A DNA stretch of 19,856 bases from an uncultured Clostridium sp. (GCA_900551615.1 URWN01000026.1:1-19856); one strand, 5' to 3'; shown: positions 7,557 to 15,450, numbered from the stretch's first letter. Numbers and translations are program-made. Notes: a model not told the origin generated them from the sequence alone.

Positions 7557-9557
7557 ATGAATGAAAAACAAGCAAAAAAAAGAATAGAAGAGTTAAGAAA
7601 ACAAACAGATTATTATGCACAAAAATATTATGATGATGATGCACCAGAGATATCAGATTTTGAATATGATATGTTAATGGTTGAATTACGTAATTTAGAA
7701 AAAGAATATCCACAATTTTTATCAAAAGATTCATTAACACAAAAGGTTGGAGGACATGTAAAAGAAGGTTTTGAAAAGGTTGTACATGAAGTGCCACTTC
7801 AAAGTCTGCAAGATATATTTAGCTTTGAAGAAGTAGAGGAATTTTGCCATAAGATGGAGGAAAAAGCAAAAGAAAATGGAATAGAAAAAGTAAAATATGT
7901 TGTAGAAACTAAAATAGATGGATTATCTTCAGCACTTGAATATAAAAATGGAAAATTTGTAAGAGGTGCTACAAGAGGAAATGGATTAGTTGGAGAAGAT
8001 GTAACACAAAATTTAAAAACAGTAAAAACAATTCCTATGGAAATAAATGACAAAATAGATATAACAGTACGTGGAGAAGTATTTATTGCAAAAAAAGAAT
8101 TTGAAGAAATGAACCAAGAAAGAGAAGAAAATGAAGAAGAATTATTTGCAAATGCACGTAATGCAGCAGCAGGTTCACTTCGTCAATTAGATAGCAAAAT
8201 AACTGCATCGAGACCACTTGATATTTATATATTCAATGTTCAAAAAATAGATGGAAAAGAATTTAATTCTCATTTTGATGAACTTGAATATTTAAATAAA
8301 TTAGGATTTAATGTAAATCCTGTACGTATACCATGTGAGACAATAGAAGAGGTCAAAGATGCAATAAGAAAAATAGGTGAAATGAGAGAAGACTTAACAT
8401 TTGGTATAGATGGAGCTGTTATAAAAATAGATGATTTAAAATTTAGAGAAATATTAGGAACAACGGCAAAAACACCAAGATGGGCGATTGCATACAAATA
8501 TCCACCAGAGCAAAAGGAAACAATCTTAAAAGATATAGTGTGTCAAGTTGGAAGAACAGGGGTAATTACACCAATGGCTATACTAGAACCAGTAAAAGTA
8601 GCAGGTTCAACAATATCAAAAACAACATTGCATAATGAAGATTTTATAAAAGAAAAAGGATTAAAAATAGGTGATACAGTAGTAATACAAAAAGCAGGAG
8701 ATGTAATACCTGAAATAGTAAAAGTTGTTGAAGAAAAAAGAACAGGTGAAGAAAAAGACTTTGAAATGCCAAGGGTTTGCCCAGTATGTGGAGCAGAGGC
8801 TGTAAGAGAAGAAGGAGAGGCAGCAGTAAGATGTACAGGAATAGAATGTCCTGCAAAATTATTTAGAAATTTAGTTCACTTTGTATCTAGAGAAGCAATG
8901 AATATAGATGGACTAGGAGAAAATATAATTTCTCAATTATTAGAAAGAGAACTAATCCATAATATATCAGACATATATGAATTAAAATTTGAAGATATTG
9001 CATCATTAAAAAAGAATGGAAAGAAATTTGCACAAAACTTAATAGATAGTATAAATGCAAGTAAAGAAAATGATTTATACAGATTAATAACAGCATTAGG
9101 AATTAGACATGTAGGTGGAAAAGCATCAAAAATGTTAGCTAGAAAATATAGAACAATGGATAACTTAGCAAATGCTACATTTGAAGAATTAAGTGAAATA
9201 AAAGACATTGGGGAAGTAATGGCAAATAGCATTAGAGAATTCTTCTTACAAGAACAAACATCAGACTTGTTAAATAAATTAAAGTCAGCTGGTGTTAACA
9301 TGAATTGTTTAGAAGAAGAAAGTACAGACAAAAGATTTGAAGGAAAAACTTTTGTATTAACAGGAAGTTTAGAAAAATATACAAGAAAAGAAGCAGAAGA
9401 TATAATAGAGAAACTAGGTGGAAAAACATCAGGTTCAGTATCTAAAAAAACAGACTATGTTTTAGCAGGAGAAGATGCAGGTAGTAAATTAACAAAGGCA
9501 CAAAGCCTAGGAGTTACAGTTATATCAGAAGATGAATTTGAAGAAATGACAAAATAG
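7557..9557 (+). CDS. ligA: NAD-dependent DNA ligase LigA
   Basis: Seals nicks in duplex DNA during replication and repair, using NAD+ to adenylate itself. The 666-residue protein is complete. Domain Ia (about 1-65) is followed by the adenylation domain with ETKIDG (adenylated K119), then the OB fold, the four-Cys zinc finger (C408, C411, C426, C431), the helix-hairpin-helix repeats (about 440-580; GLGENIISQL and LGIRHVGGKASKM) and a C-terminal BRCT domain (about 590-666, GKTFVLTGSLEKYTRKEAED). GGGGAG lies 9 bases before the ATG. A TATAAT at 7489-7494 may be its -10, though I see no good -35. Confidence 0.98.
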   Translation: MNEKQAKKRIEELRKQTDYYAQKYYDDDAPEISDFEYDMLMVELRNLEKEYPQFLSKDSLTQKVGGHVKEGFEKVVHEVPLQSLQDIFSFEEVEEFCHKMEEKAKENGIEKVKYVVETKIDGLSSALEYKNGKFVRGATRGNGLVGEDVTQNLKTVKTIPMEINDKIDITVRGEVFIAKKEFEEMNQEREENEEELFANARNAAAGSLRQLDSKITASRPLDIYIFNVQKIDGKEFNSHFDELEYLNKLGFNVNPVRIPCETIEEVKDAIRKIGEMREDLTFGIDGAVIKIDDLKFREILGTTAKTPRWAIAYKYPPEQKETILKDIVCQVGRTGVITPMAILEPVKVAGSTISKTTLHNEDFIKEKGLKIGDTVVIQKAGDVIPEIVKVVEEKRTGEEKDFEMPRVCPVCGAEAVREEGEAAVRCTGIECPAKLFRNLVHFVSREAMNIDGLGENIISQLLERELIHNISDIYELKFEDIASLKKNGKKFAQNLIDSINASKENDLYRLITALGIRHVGGKASKMLARKYRTMDNLANATFEELSEIKDIGEVMANSIREFFLQEQTSDLLNKLKSAGVNMNCLEEESTDKRFEGKTFVLTGSLEKYTRKEAEDIIEKLGGKTSGSVSKKTDYVLAGEDAGSKLTKAQSLGVTVISEDEFEEMTK

Positions 9558-9569
9558 AGAACCGCAGGC

Positions 9570-9638
9570 AGGGAACCAGGGTGCCAGTTGGGATATTTTT
9601 GCCCCATCAGAAACGTCCCAATTGGCCCCCTGGTCCCT
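9570..9638 (+). repeat. 69-bp GGGAC-type palindromic repeat
   Basis: The arm AGGGAACCAGG...TTGGGA (9570-9593) mirrors 9616-9638, pairing at about 21 positions with one indel. The core 9585-9620 is the reverse complement of the repeat in the thrS leader apart from three differences. GC content is far above the surrounding sequence. It lies 12 bases after the ligA stop and just before the ribosome site of the next small gene. The transcript would fold into a long hairpin. Confidence 0.85.
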
Positions 9639-9661
9639 AGCATAGAAGTAAAGGAGAGAAT

Positions 9662-9907
9662 ATGGAAGAACAATATACATTTGAAATGATGTGGGAAGAT
9701 TTAAATAATGGATATCAAATATTTTATACGTATGTAAGAAATAGATATTTATTATTTAAAACTGCACCAAATTGTTATACACAAAAATTATTATCAGATC
9801 ACAAAAAAAATCCACAACCTAAAATGTCAATGCTTACATTAAAAAGGGTTAAGGAAATGTTTCCTGATATGGAAGATATAGAATACAAAATTATAAATGA
9901 TAATTAA
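9662..9907 (+). CDS. Small 81-residue protein of unknown function
   Basis: I do not recognise a family. The product is acidic at the N-terminus, rich in aromatic residues (YTFEMMWEDLNNGYQIFYTY), then basic, and ends acidic (MFPDMEDIEYKIINDN). There is no signal peptide or membrane segment, and it has one Cys. A ribosome site AAGGAG (9651-9656) lies five bases from the ATG, and codon use resembles its neighbours, so it is likely a real gene. It follows ligA by 104 bases with a palindromic repeat between them. No neighbour points to a role. Confidence 0.75.
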   Translation: MEEQYTFEMMWEDLNNGYQIFYTYVRNRYLLFKTAPNCYTQKLLSDHKKNPQPKMSMLTLKRVKEMFPDMEDIEYKIINDN

Positions 9908-9960
9908 TTGTAGAATAAAAAATATATAAAATTAGAAACGAACAAAAAATGGAGTAAAAG

Positions 9961-10065
9961 ATGCTAGCAAAAAAACTAAACTATGGAGATACAATTGGGG
10001 TAGTTGGAGTATCAAATAGTTTGAAATTAAATAATTGTAAAATTAAAATAGAAGAAAAAATTTAA
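9961..10065 (+). pseudogene. Relic of an LD-carboxypeptidase / MccF-like (S66) gene
   Basis: An open frame of 34 codons begins MLAKKLNYGDTIGVVGVS, matching the usual N-terminus of S66 peptidases (KxGDTIGVVAPS). Those enzymes are about 300 residues long and remove D-Ala from muropeptide tetrapeptides or inactivate microcin C. Here the frame runs after about 20 residues straight into a short lysine- and isoleucine-rich end (NNCKIKIEEKI) and a stop. GGAG precedes the ATG. The catalytic Ser, Glu and His regions are absent, so it cannot be an active peptidase. An internal deletion joining the two gene ends is the simplest explanation, but the C-terminal match is weak. Confidence 0.6.
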
Positions 10066-10097
10066 AAGATTAAAAAGATTTTAAAGGAGAAATAAAA

Positions 10098-10955
10098 ATG
10101 GCTACAATAATAGATGGAAAAGAACTAGCAAAAAAAATAAGAGCAAATTTAAAAATAGAATGTGAAGAATTAAAACAAAAAAACATAAAATCAAAATTAG
10201 CGGTAATAATGGTAGGGGATGATCCAGCATCAAAAGTATATGTAAGAAATAAAAGCAGAGCATGTGAAGATGTTGGGATAGAATATGAAGAATATTTACT
10301 AGATTCAAAAATAACTCAAAAAGAATTAATAGAACTAATAGAAAAATTAAACAATGATAAAACAGTAAATGGAATATTATTGCAAAGTCCAATACCATCA
10401 AATTTAGATATAAATGAGGCATTTAGAACAATATCATCAGAAAAAGATGTTGACGGTTTTAATCCAGTAAATGTTGGAAAACTAGTTTTAAATCAAGACA
10501 CATTTGTATCTTGTACACCATATGGAATAATGAAAATGTTTGAAGAATATGATATTGACTTAACTGGTAAAAATGTGGTAATATTGGGTAGAAGCAATAT
10601 TGTAGGAAAACCATTAATACATTGTTGCCTAAATAAAAACGCGACAGTAACATCATGCCATTCTAAAACACAAAATCTTGCGCAAAAAGCAAAAGAAGCA
10701 GATATATTGATATCAGCAATAGGAAAAGCAAATTTTGTAACTGCAGATATGGTAAAAGACGGTGCAGTTGTAATTGATGTAGGAATAAATAGATTAAACA
10801 ATGGAAAAATTACAGGTGACGTTGATTTTGAAAGTGTAAAGGAAAAAGCAAGTTATATTACACCGGTTCCTGGGGGAGTTGGACCGATGACAATTGCAAT
10901 GCTTATGAATAATGTTATTAAGGCTACTAGAAGACAAAATGAAATGGTAGATTAA
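10098..10955 (+). CDS. folD: Bifunctional methylenetetrahydrofolate dehydrogenase/cyclohydrolase FolD
   Basis: Interconverts 5,10-methylene-, methenyl- and 10-formyl-tetrahydrofolate with NADP+, supplying one-carbon units for purines and formyl-Met. At 285 residues it is the standard length. Catalytic Y48 and K52 are in YVRNKSRAC; the folate-site motif DGFNPVNVG, the nucleotide-binding GRSNIVGKP and the C-terminal PVPGGVGPMT are all intact. AAAGGAGA lies about 8 bases before the ATG. It follows the peptidase relic by 32 bases and ends at a strong terminator, so it may be transcribed alone or from the ligA region. Confidence 0.98.
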   Translation: MATIIDGKELAKKIRANLKIECEELKQKNIKSKLAVIMVGDDPASKVYVRNKSRACEDVGIEYEEYLLDSKITQKELIELIEKLNNDKTVNGILLQSPIPSNLDINEAFRTISSEKDVDGFNPVNVGKLVLNQDTFVSCTPYGIMKMFEEYDIDLTGKNVVILGRSNIVGKPLIHCCLNKNATVTSCHSKTQNLAQKAKEADILISAIGKANFVTADMVKDGAVVIDVGINRLNNGKITGDVDFESVKEKASYITPVPGGVGPMTIAMLMNNVIKATRRQNEMVD

Positions 10956-10974
10956 GATTAGAAATAAATAAAGT

Positions 10975-11001
10975 GGGACACAAATTATTGTGTCTCTTTT
11001 T
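10975..11001 (+). terminator. Intrinsic terminator after folD
   Basis: GGGACACAA (10975-10983) pairs with TTGTGTCTC (10988-10996, one G-T pair) across ATTA, followed by five Ts. Its GGGAC start suggests it may derive from, or have been co-opted from, the dispersed palindromic repeat family. Confidence 0.88.
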
Positions 11002-11084
11002 GCGTTTTGAGACAAGTTTAATAGTTTAAAAATGTCTTATTATTTGGCTGAAAAATTAAAAAATAAAAAGGAGGAATATAAAAA

Positions 11085-12065
11085 TTGGAGAATTTGGAAA
11101 ATAAAAAATACTGGATTTGGTTTAGTTTAATAAAAGGATTAGGATGTGTAAGAAAAAACAAGTTGCTAAAAATATATGGTACACCAGAAGAAATATATAA
11201 ATTGAGCAAGAGTGAGTTACTAAAAATTGATGGAATAGGGGACGAGACAGTAAAAAATATTATAGAAGCAAAAAATGAAAAGATATTGAATTATCATATT
11301 AAATATATGAAAGAAAATAATATCAATATTATCCACATATGTGAAAAAAATTATCCACAGATGTTAAAGCAAATTTATGATGCACCAGTGAGTTTGTATA
11401 TAATGGGAGATAAAGAAATATTAAATGGAAAAAACGTTGGGATTGTAGGATGTAGAGATTGTACAGATTATGGAAAAAAAGCAGCAAAATATTTTGCATA
11501 TAATCTATCTAAAGAGAAAGGAATTAATATTATAAGTGGTTTAGCCAAAGGAGTGGATAGTTATGCACATTGGGGCTCAGTGGGAGCCACTATTGAATTG
11601 GTAAGAACTAAAAAATGTGGAAAAAAGCAAAATGATTGTGGAAAACAAAATGTAAGCTGTGGAAAAATACAAAAAAATCGTGGAATAAATGAAATAAACT
11701 GTGGAAAAACAATTGCAGTTCTTGGAAATGGATTGGATATGATATATCCAAAAGAAAATATAGAATTAGCAAATGAAATTATAAGAAGCGGAGGAGCAAT
11801 TATATCTGAATATCCATGTGGAACAAAACCAGATAAAATGAATTTTCCTGCAAGAAATAGAATTATTAGTGGATTAAGCAAAGGAATAATTGTTATAGAG
11901 GCAAAAGAAAAAAGTGGAACACTGATTACTGTTGATTTTGCATTAGAACAAGGGAGAGATGTTTTTGTGGTTCCAGGAAATATTAATTCAATAAACTCTG
12001 TTGGAACTAATGATTTAATTAGACAAGGAGCAAAAATTGTTACATCTTATGAAGATGTAGAATAA
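11085..12065 (+). CDS. dprA: DNA-processing protein DprA with an internal repeat insertion
   Basis: Binds incoming single-stranded DNA and loads RecA during transformation. Start codon is TTG, with AAGGAGG ten bases upstream. An N-terminal helix-hairpin-helix/SAM-like region (about 10-60) precedes the Rossmann-type domain with VGIVGCRDCTDYGKKAA, SGLAKGVDSYAH, TIAVLGNGLD, FPARNRIISGLS and SGTLITVDFALEQGRDVFVVPG. There is no C-terminal winged-helix domain, as in several short Firmicute DprAs. Between the AH of the third motif and GKTIAVL, where I would expect about ten residues, there are about 44. Residues 178-205 are four tandem heptads, CGKKQND, CGKQNVS, CGKIQKN, RGINEIN, ahead of the native CGKTIAV. 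The remaining core motifs look intact. Confidence 0.95.
   Translation: MENLENKKYWIWFSLIKGLGCVRKNKLLKIYGTPEEIYKLSKSELLKIDGIGDETVKNIIEAKNEKILNYHIKYMKENNINIIHICEKNYPQMLKQIYDAPVSLYIMGDKEILNGKNVGIVGCRDCTDYGKKAAKYFAYNLSKEKGINIISGLAKGVDSYAHWGSVGATIELVRTKKCGKKQNDCGKQNVSCGKIQKNRGINEINCGKTIAVLGNGLDMIYPKENIELANEIIRSGGAIISEYPCGTKPDKMNFPARNRIISGLSKGIIVIEAKEKSGTLITVDFALEQGRDVFVVPGNINSINSVGTNDLIRQGAKIVTSYEDVE
11616..11699 (+). repeat. Four 21-bp in-frame tandem repeats inside dprA
   Basis: Units begin at 11616, 11637, 11658 and 11679, each starting (T/C)GTGGAA, and the native continuation at 11700 begins the same way (TGTGGAAAAA). The units have diverged but keep exact 21-base spacing. This suggests that the codons preceding TIAVL were duplicated repeatedly. 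Confidence 0.85.
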
Positions 12066-12072
12066 AAATTTT

Positions 12073-12110
12073 AATAAAAGTCAAAAATATAAAAAATGAC
12101 TTTTATTTTT
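12073..12110 (+). terminator. Intrinsic terminator after dprA
   Basis: AATAAAAGTCA (12073-12083) pairs perfectly with TGACTTTTATT (12097-12107), followed by more Ts. It lies eight bases after the dprA stop. The 13-base AT loop is long, so strength is moderate. Confidence 0.75.
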
Positions 12111-12120
12111 AAAACAGTAC

Positions 12121-12158
12121 AAACAAATGTTTACAATAAAAAAATAAAATGATATAAT
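12121..12158 (+). promoter_or_regulatory. Promoter with LexA-like operator for the Y-family polymerase
   Basis: TTTACA (12130-12135), 17-base spacer, TATAAT (12153-12158). The palindrome AAACAAATGTTT at 12121-12132 overlaps the -35. It has the spacing of the Gram-positive SOS box (GAAC-N4-GTTC) with A and T at the outer positions, so it is a degenerate candidate LexA site. Confidence 0.6.
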
Positions 12159-12188
12159 AATTATAGTTTATGAAAATGGAGGTGTACA

Positions 12189-13685
12189 ATGCAAAATACA
12201 GAACAACATATTTATGCTGCAATAGATTTAAAATCATTTTATGCATCTGTAGAATGTCAAGAAAGAGGACTAAATCCATTAACAACAAATTTGATTGTTG
12301 CAGATAATAGTAGAACAGAAAAAACAGTATGTTTAGCTGTTACACCAACTCTAAAACAATATGGAATAGCAGGTAGAGCTAGATTATTTGAAGTTATAAA
12401 AAAAGTCAAAGAAATAAATATAGAAAGAAAAATAAAAGCACCAAATCACAAATTTACAGGAACAAGTTATGATGATATAGCATTAAAAAAGAATCCAGAT
12501 TTAGAACTATCTTATATAATAGCGCCACCACGTATGAAATACTATATGCAATATAGCACAAAAATATATAATATTTATCTTAAGTGGTTTTCGGCAGAAG
12601 ACATATATGTATACTCTATTGATGAAGTGTTTATTGATTTAACATATTATTTAAAAACTTATAATATGAGAGCAAGAGAATTGGTAACAAAAGTTATTCA
12701 AGATGTTTATGATAATACAGGAATTACTGCTACTGGAGGTATGGGAACTAATCTATATTTAGCTAAAGTTTCTATGGATATTGTTGCCAAACATACAAAA
12801 CCAAATGAAAATGGAGTTAGAATAGCAGGATTAGACGAAATGCTTTATAGAAAAATGCTTTGGAACCATACACCTATCACAGATTTTTGGAGAGTAGGTA
12901 AAGGATATGCCAAAAAACTTGAAAAACATGGGATTTTTACTATGGGTGATGTGGCAAGAACATCTATTAAAAATGAAGATTTGCTATATAAATTATTTGG
13001 AATAAATGCAGAACTATTAATTGACCATGCTTGGGGATATGAGCCTGTAACAATAGAAAATATAAAAGCATATAAGCCATCATCTAATAGCATTAGTTCT
13101 GGACAAGTATTACACTGTCCATATAATTATGAAGATACAAAATTAATAGTAAAAGAAATGTCTGAACTTTTAACATTAGATTTAGTTAAGAAAAATTTAG
13201 TAACAAATCAAATTGTAATGACAATAGGATATGATGTTGAAAATATGACAAATAGAAATATCAGTTATAATGGAGAAGTAACAACAGATAGATACGGACG
13301 TAAAATTCCAAAGCATGCACATGGAACCATTAACTTAGACCATCAAACATCATCTACTAAAATCATAATGGATTCAACAATGAAATTATATGAAAGAATT
13401 ATAAATAAAAATTTGCTTGTAAGAAGAATAAATATTACTGCAAATAATGTAATAAATGTTATAGAAGCGGAAAATGATAAAACATTTGAACAAATTAATT
13501 TATTTACAGACTACCATAAAAAGGAGCAGGACCAGCAAAAAGAAAAAAAAGAAAGAAATTTACAAAAAGCAGTAATAGATATAAAAAATAAATATGGAAA
13601 AAATGCCATAATTAAAGGGATGAATTTGCAAGATGCAGGAACTACTATTGAAAGAAATAATCAAGTAGGTGGGCATAAAGCTTAG
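12189..13685 (+). CDS. Y-family translesion DNA polymerase (UmuC/UvrX-like)
   Basis: Copies damaged templates at the cost of accuracy. The N-terminal palm/finger region opens YAAIDLKSFYASVECQERG with metal ligand D13. The second catalytic pair, D145-E146, lies in YSIDEVFIDLT. A helix-hairpin-helix thumb (about 225-270, DFWRVGKGYAKKLEKHGI) and a little-finger domain (about 300-430) follow, with a charged, likely disordered C-terminus (KKEQDQQKEKKERN). At 498 residues it is longer than DinB (about 350-410) and closer to the UmuC-like/UvrX branch often carried with a YolD-like gene in Firmicutes. GGAGG lies about 7 bases before the ATG. Promoter context suggests damage induction. The YolD-like gene follows after 56 bases. 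Confidence 0.92.
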   Translation: MQNTEQHIYAAIDLKSFYASVECQERGLNPLTTNLIVADNSRTEKTVCLAVTPTLKQYGIAGRARLFEVIKKVKEINIERKIKAPNHKFTGTSYDDIALKKNPDLELSYIIAPPRMKYYMQYSTKIYNIYLKWFSAEDIYVYSIDEVFIDLTYYLKTYNMRARELVTKVIQDVYDNTGITATGGMGTNLYLAKVSMDIVAKHTKPNENGVRIAGLDEMLYRKMLWNHTPITDFWRVGKGYAKKLEKHGIFTMGDVARTSIKNEDLLYKLFGINAELLIDHAWGYEPVTIENIKAYKPSSNSISSGQVLHCPYNYEDTKLIVKEMSELLTLDLVKKNLVTNQIVMTIGYDVENMTNRNISYNGEVTTDRYGRKIPKHAHGTINLDHQTSSTKIIMDSTMKLYERIINKNLLVRRINITANNVINVIEAENDKTFEQINLFTDYHKKEQDQQKEKKERNLQKAVIDIKNKYGKNAIIKGMNLQDAGTTIERNNQVGGHKA

Positions 13686-13741
13686 ATTGACAAAAGTTTA
13701 TACAAGCAAGTTTATGACTTGAGAAGGGAATAAAAGTAAAA

Positions 13742-13921
13742 ATGAATAAAAATAATTATGATGATATTATAAATTTACCACATTATGTTTCAAAAAAAAG
13801 ACCACGAATGAGTATGGAACAAAGGGCTGCGCAGTTTGCTCCGTTTGCAGCATTAACTGGATTTGAAGATGAGATTGAAGAGGCAGGGATAGAATTTATT
13901 AAAAAAATGGATACACAATAA
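13742..13921 (+). CDS. Short YolD-like protein
   Basis: The 59-residue product carries the family signature: DIINLPHYVSKKRPRMS followed by MEQRAAQFAPFAALTGFEDE. YolD-like proteins usually accompany UmuC-like polymerases in Firmicutes and are thought to act with them, although the mechanism is not settled. Family members are generally about 100 residues or more; this one ends soon after the conserved block (EEAGIEFIKKMDTQ), so it may be C-terminally truncated. No second frame continuing the protein is seen before the terminator four bases on. A GAAGGGAA ribosome site precedes the ATG. Probably one operon with the polymerase. Confidence 0.8.
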   Translation: MNKNNYDDIINLPHYVSKKRPRMSMEQRAAQFAPFAALTGFEDEIEEAGIEFIKKMDTQ

Positions 13922-13924
13922 AAA

Positions 13925-13969
13925 TACACCACATTTAGCTTTGCCGAGCTGTGTGGTGTAAACTTTTTT
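13925..13969 (+). terminator. Terminator of the polymerase/YolD-like operon
   Basis: TACACCACA (13925-13933) pairs with TGTGGTGTA (13952-13960), with an inner AGCT/AGCT stem (13937-13940, 13947-13950), followed by six Ts at 13964-13969. Confidence 0.88.
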
Positions 13970-13988
13970 ACGATAATTATGAAAAATA

Positions 13989-14017
13989 AAAAGAAGTAAT
14001 TTTACAATTACTTCTTT
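13989..14017 (-). terminator. Terminator of the minus-strand tRNA cluster
   Basis: AAGAAGTAATT and its perfect mirror AATTACTTCTT flank a four-base loop. On the minus strand the stem is followed by TTTTATTTTTC. It lies just past the 3' end of tRNA-Phe, and as a symmetric hairpin it could also act rightward. Confidence 0.85.
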
Positions 14018-14019
14018 TA

Positions 14020-14095
14020 TGGTGGCTCGAAGTGGAATCGAACCACTGACACGGGGATTTTCAGTCCCCTGCTCTACCAACTGAGCTATCGAGCC
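14020..14095 (-). tRNA. tRNA-Phe (anticodon GAA)
   Basis: A 76-base cloverleaf with encoded CCA. The acceptor GGCTCGA pairs perfectly with TCGAGCC; the anticodon arm is GGGGA-CTGAAAA-TCCCC; the T arm has GGTTCGATTCC. It is the last gene of the three-tRNA cluster. Confidence 0.97.
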
Positions 14096-14131
14096 AAAAA
14101 AATAAAATCTTATATATTGTATATAAAAAAA

Positions 14132-14208
14132 TGGCGACCTGGAACGGGCTCGAACCGTCGACCTCTAGCGTGACAGGCTAGCGTTCTAACCAACTGAACT
14201 ACCAGGCC
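14132..14208 (-). tRNA. tRNA-Asp (anticodon GTC)
   Basis: A 77-base cloverleaf with encoded CCA. The acceptor GGCCTGG pairs with CCAGGTC (one G-T pair), discriminator G as expected for Asp; the anticodon arm is CTAGC-CTGTCAC-GCTAG. It is the middle gene of the cluster. Confidence 0.97.
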
Positions 14209-14217
14209 GTAAAAGAA

Positions 14218-14293
14218 TGGTGGTCGTTATAGGGCTCGAACCTATGACCCCCTGCTTGTAAGGCAGATGCTCTCCCAGCTGAGCTAAACGACC
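14218..14293 (-). tRNA. tRNA-Val (anticodon TAC)
   Basis: A 76-base cloverleaf with encoded CCA. The acceptor GGTCGTT pairs with AACGACC; the anticodon loop is CTTACAA; the T arm has GGTTCGAGCCC. It is the promoter-proximal gene of the cluster, only 9 bases from tRNA-Asp. Confidence 0.97.
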
Positions 14294-14313
14294 ATGTCCT
14301 TTCGACATTGATT

Positions 14314-14342
14314 AGTATACAAGATTTAAAATAAAATGTCAA
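14314..14342 (-). promoter_or_regulatory. Promoter of the tRNA-Val-Asp-Phe cluster
   Basis: On the minus strand: perfect TTGACA (14337-14342), 17-base spacer and TATACT (14314-14319), 20 bases ahead of tRNA-Val. This is the strongest promoter in the window. The rest of 14343-14541 is AT-rich with no gene; a TATAAT at 14509-14514 may serve the next gene. Confidence 0.85.
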
Positions 14343-14541
14343 TACTTTTATAAAAAAAAATTAAAAAAATTATAGGAAGAATTTAAAAACCTTGATTTTA
14401 ATACAAAAATGTAATATTATATCTAAAGAAATTTACATATATTTTATGTATGTTATAAACAAATATAATAATTTCTTAAAAAATAAAAAGGAATTTAAAT
14501 AAAAGTTGTATAATAAAAATATGTAGGAGGAACAAAAGAAA

Positions 14542-15450
14542 ATGAAACAGAAAAAAGAAGAAAGTAAGAAAAGAAAATTAATAAAACAAATTCTTTTTAG
14601 TGTTTTAGCAATTATTTTAATTATAATATTAATTTTACTTTTTAAAAACGTTTATAATAAACTAAAATCCAAGAAATATTTTGAAAATGATATAACATCT
14701 TTTTCAGAAAAAAACAAGGATACAATATTTTCAATAAACAAAATAATGTTTTTTAGTAGTTGTGATTCAAAAAATAAAACAACTTCACAAACCAATTTTA
14801 CAATAGAAAATTTATATGCATATACAGATATAGCAATATTTATAGATAATAATACATTAGAAAATAAAAATGAACAAATAAATTCTGAATCAAATTCAAT
14901 AGAAAATAATGAAACAAATATAGAAGAACAAAAAGAAACATTAACAGCAGAGAATACTTTAAAAAATGTAAAAATAACAAATATTAAATTCACAAAAAAG
15001 CCAGAAATAGGGAATGGAAATATATATTATAAAAATGTAAATAATTTTGCAAAAAGTGAAATTAATGAAAAAAATAAAATAGAAAATGAATTACAATTTG
15101 AAACAACATCAGAAAACAAGACAAACTTAGATAAGCCAATATTATATAATAATTGTGCAAATCCAATAACATTAAGTTATATCAATCAAAATATAAAGAC
15201 AGACTATACAATGACAGACACGCAAAATCCAATAACATATAATGGTAAATTGTTGAAAAGATGTGGAATTTCAATAAATTCAATAAGTACATCAATATCA
15301 TTTGACATAGAAATAGAAAATAATAAAAATCAAAAATTTAAAACAACAGTATATTTTGATATTCCATATGAAGATACAGATAAATCAATATATGACGGAA
15401 GTATTGTTGTGGAAAAAAATACAAATTTTAATTTTTATAGATATGAATAA
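14542..15450 (+). CDS. Membrane-anchored protein of unknown function
   Basis: I do not recognise a family. The 302-residue product has a very basic N-terminus (1-16), one Ile/Leu-rich membrane segment (about 17-35) and a long outward-facing part, so it is likely a type II anchored protein. The region around 110-145 is Asn/Glu-rich low complexity (ENKNEQINSESNSIENN), probably a linker. The end (about 225-302) looks beta-rich (NSISTSISFDIEIENNK, FKTTVYFDIPYED). It has few Cys: one near 73 and two in the second half. GGAGGA lies 11 bases before the ATG. The acyl-CoA synthetase gene follows after 40 bases, without a terminator, so the two may be co-transcribed. Confidence 0.85.
   Translation: MKQKKEESKKRKLIKQILFSVLAIILIIILILLFKNVYNKLKSKKYFENDITSFSEKNKDTIFSINKIMFFSSCDSKNKTTSQTNFTIENLYAYTDIAIFIDNNTLENKNEQINSESNSIENNETNIEEQKETLTAENTLKNVKITNIKFTKKPEIGNGNIYYKNVNNFAKSEINEKNKIENELQFETTSENKTNLDKPILYNNCANPITLSYINQNIKTDYTMTDTQNPITYNGKLLKRCGISINSISTSISFDIEIENNKNQKFKTTVYFDIPYEDTDKSIYDGSIVVEKNTNFNFYRYE

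Noticed and set aside
8933..9331. 132-codon open frame on the minus strand inside ligA
   Set aside because: It lies entirely within the conserved helix-hairpin-helix coding region of ligA, with no ribosome site; it is a shadow of biased codon use. Other long minus-strand frames in thrS, folD and dprA are rejected for the same reason.
13853..14080. 75-codon open frame on the minus strand
   Set aside because: It runs through tRNA-Phe, two terminators and the end of the YolD-like gene, so it is not a gene.
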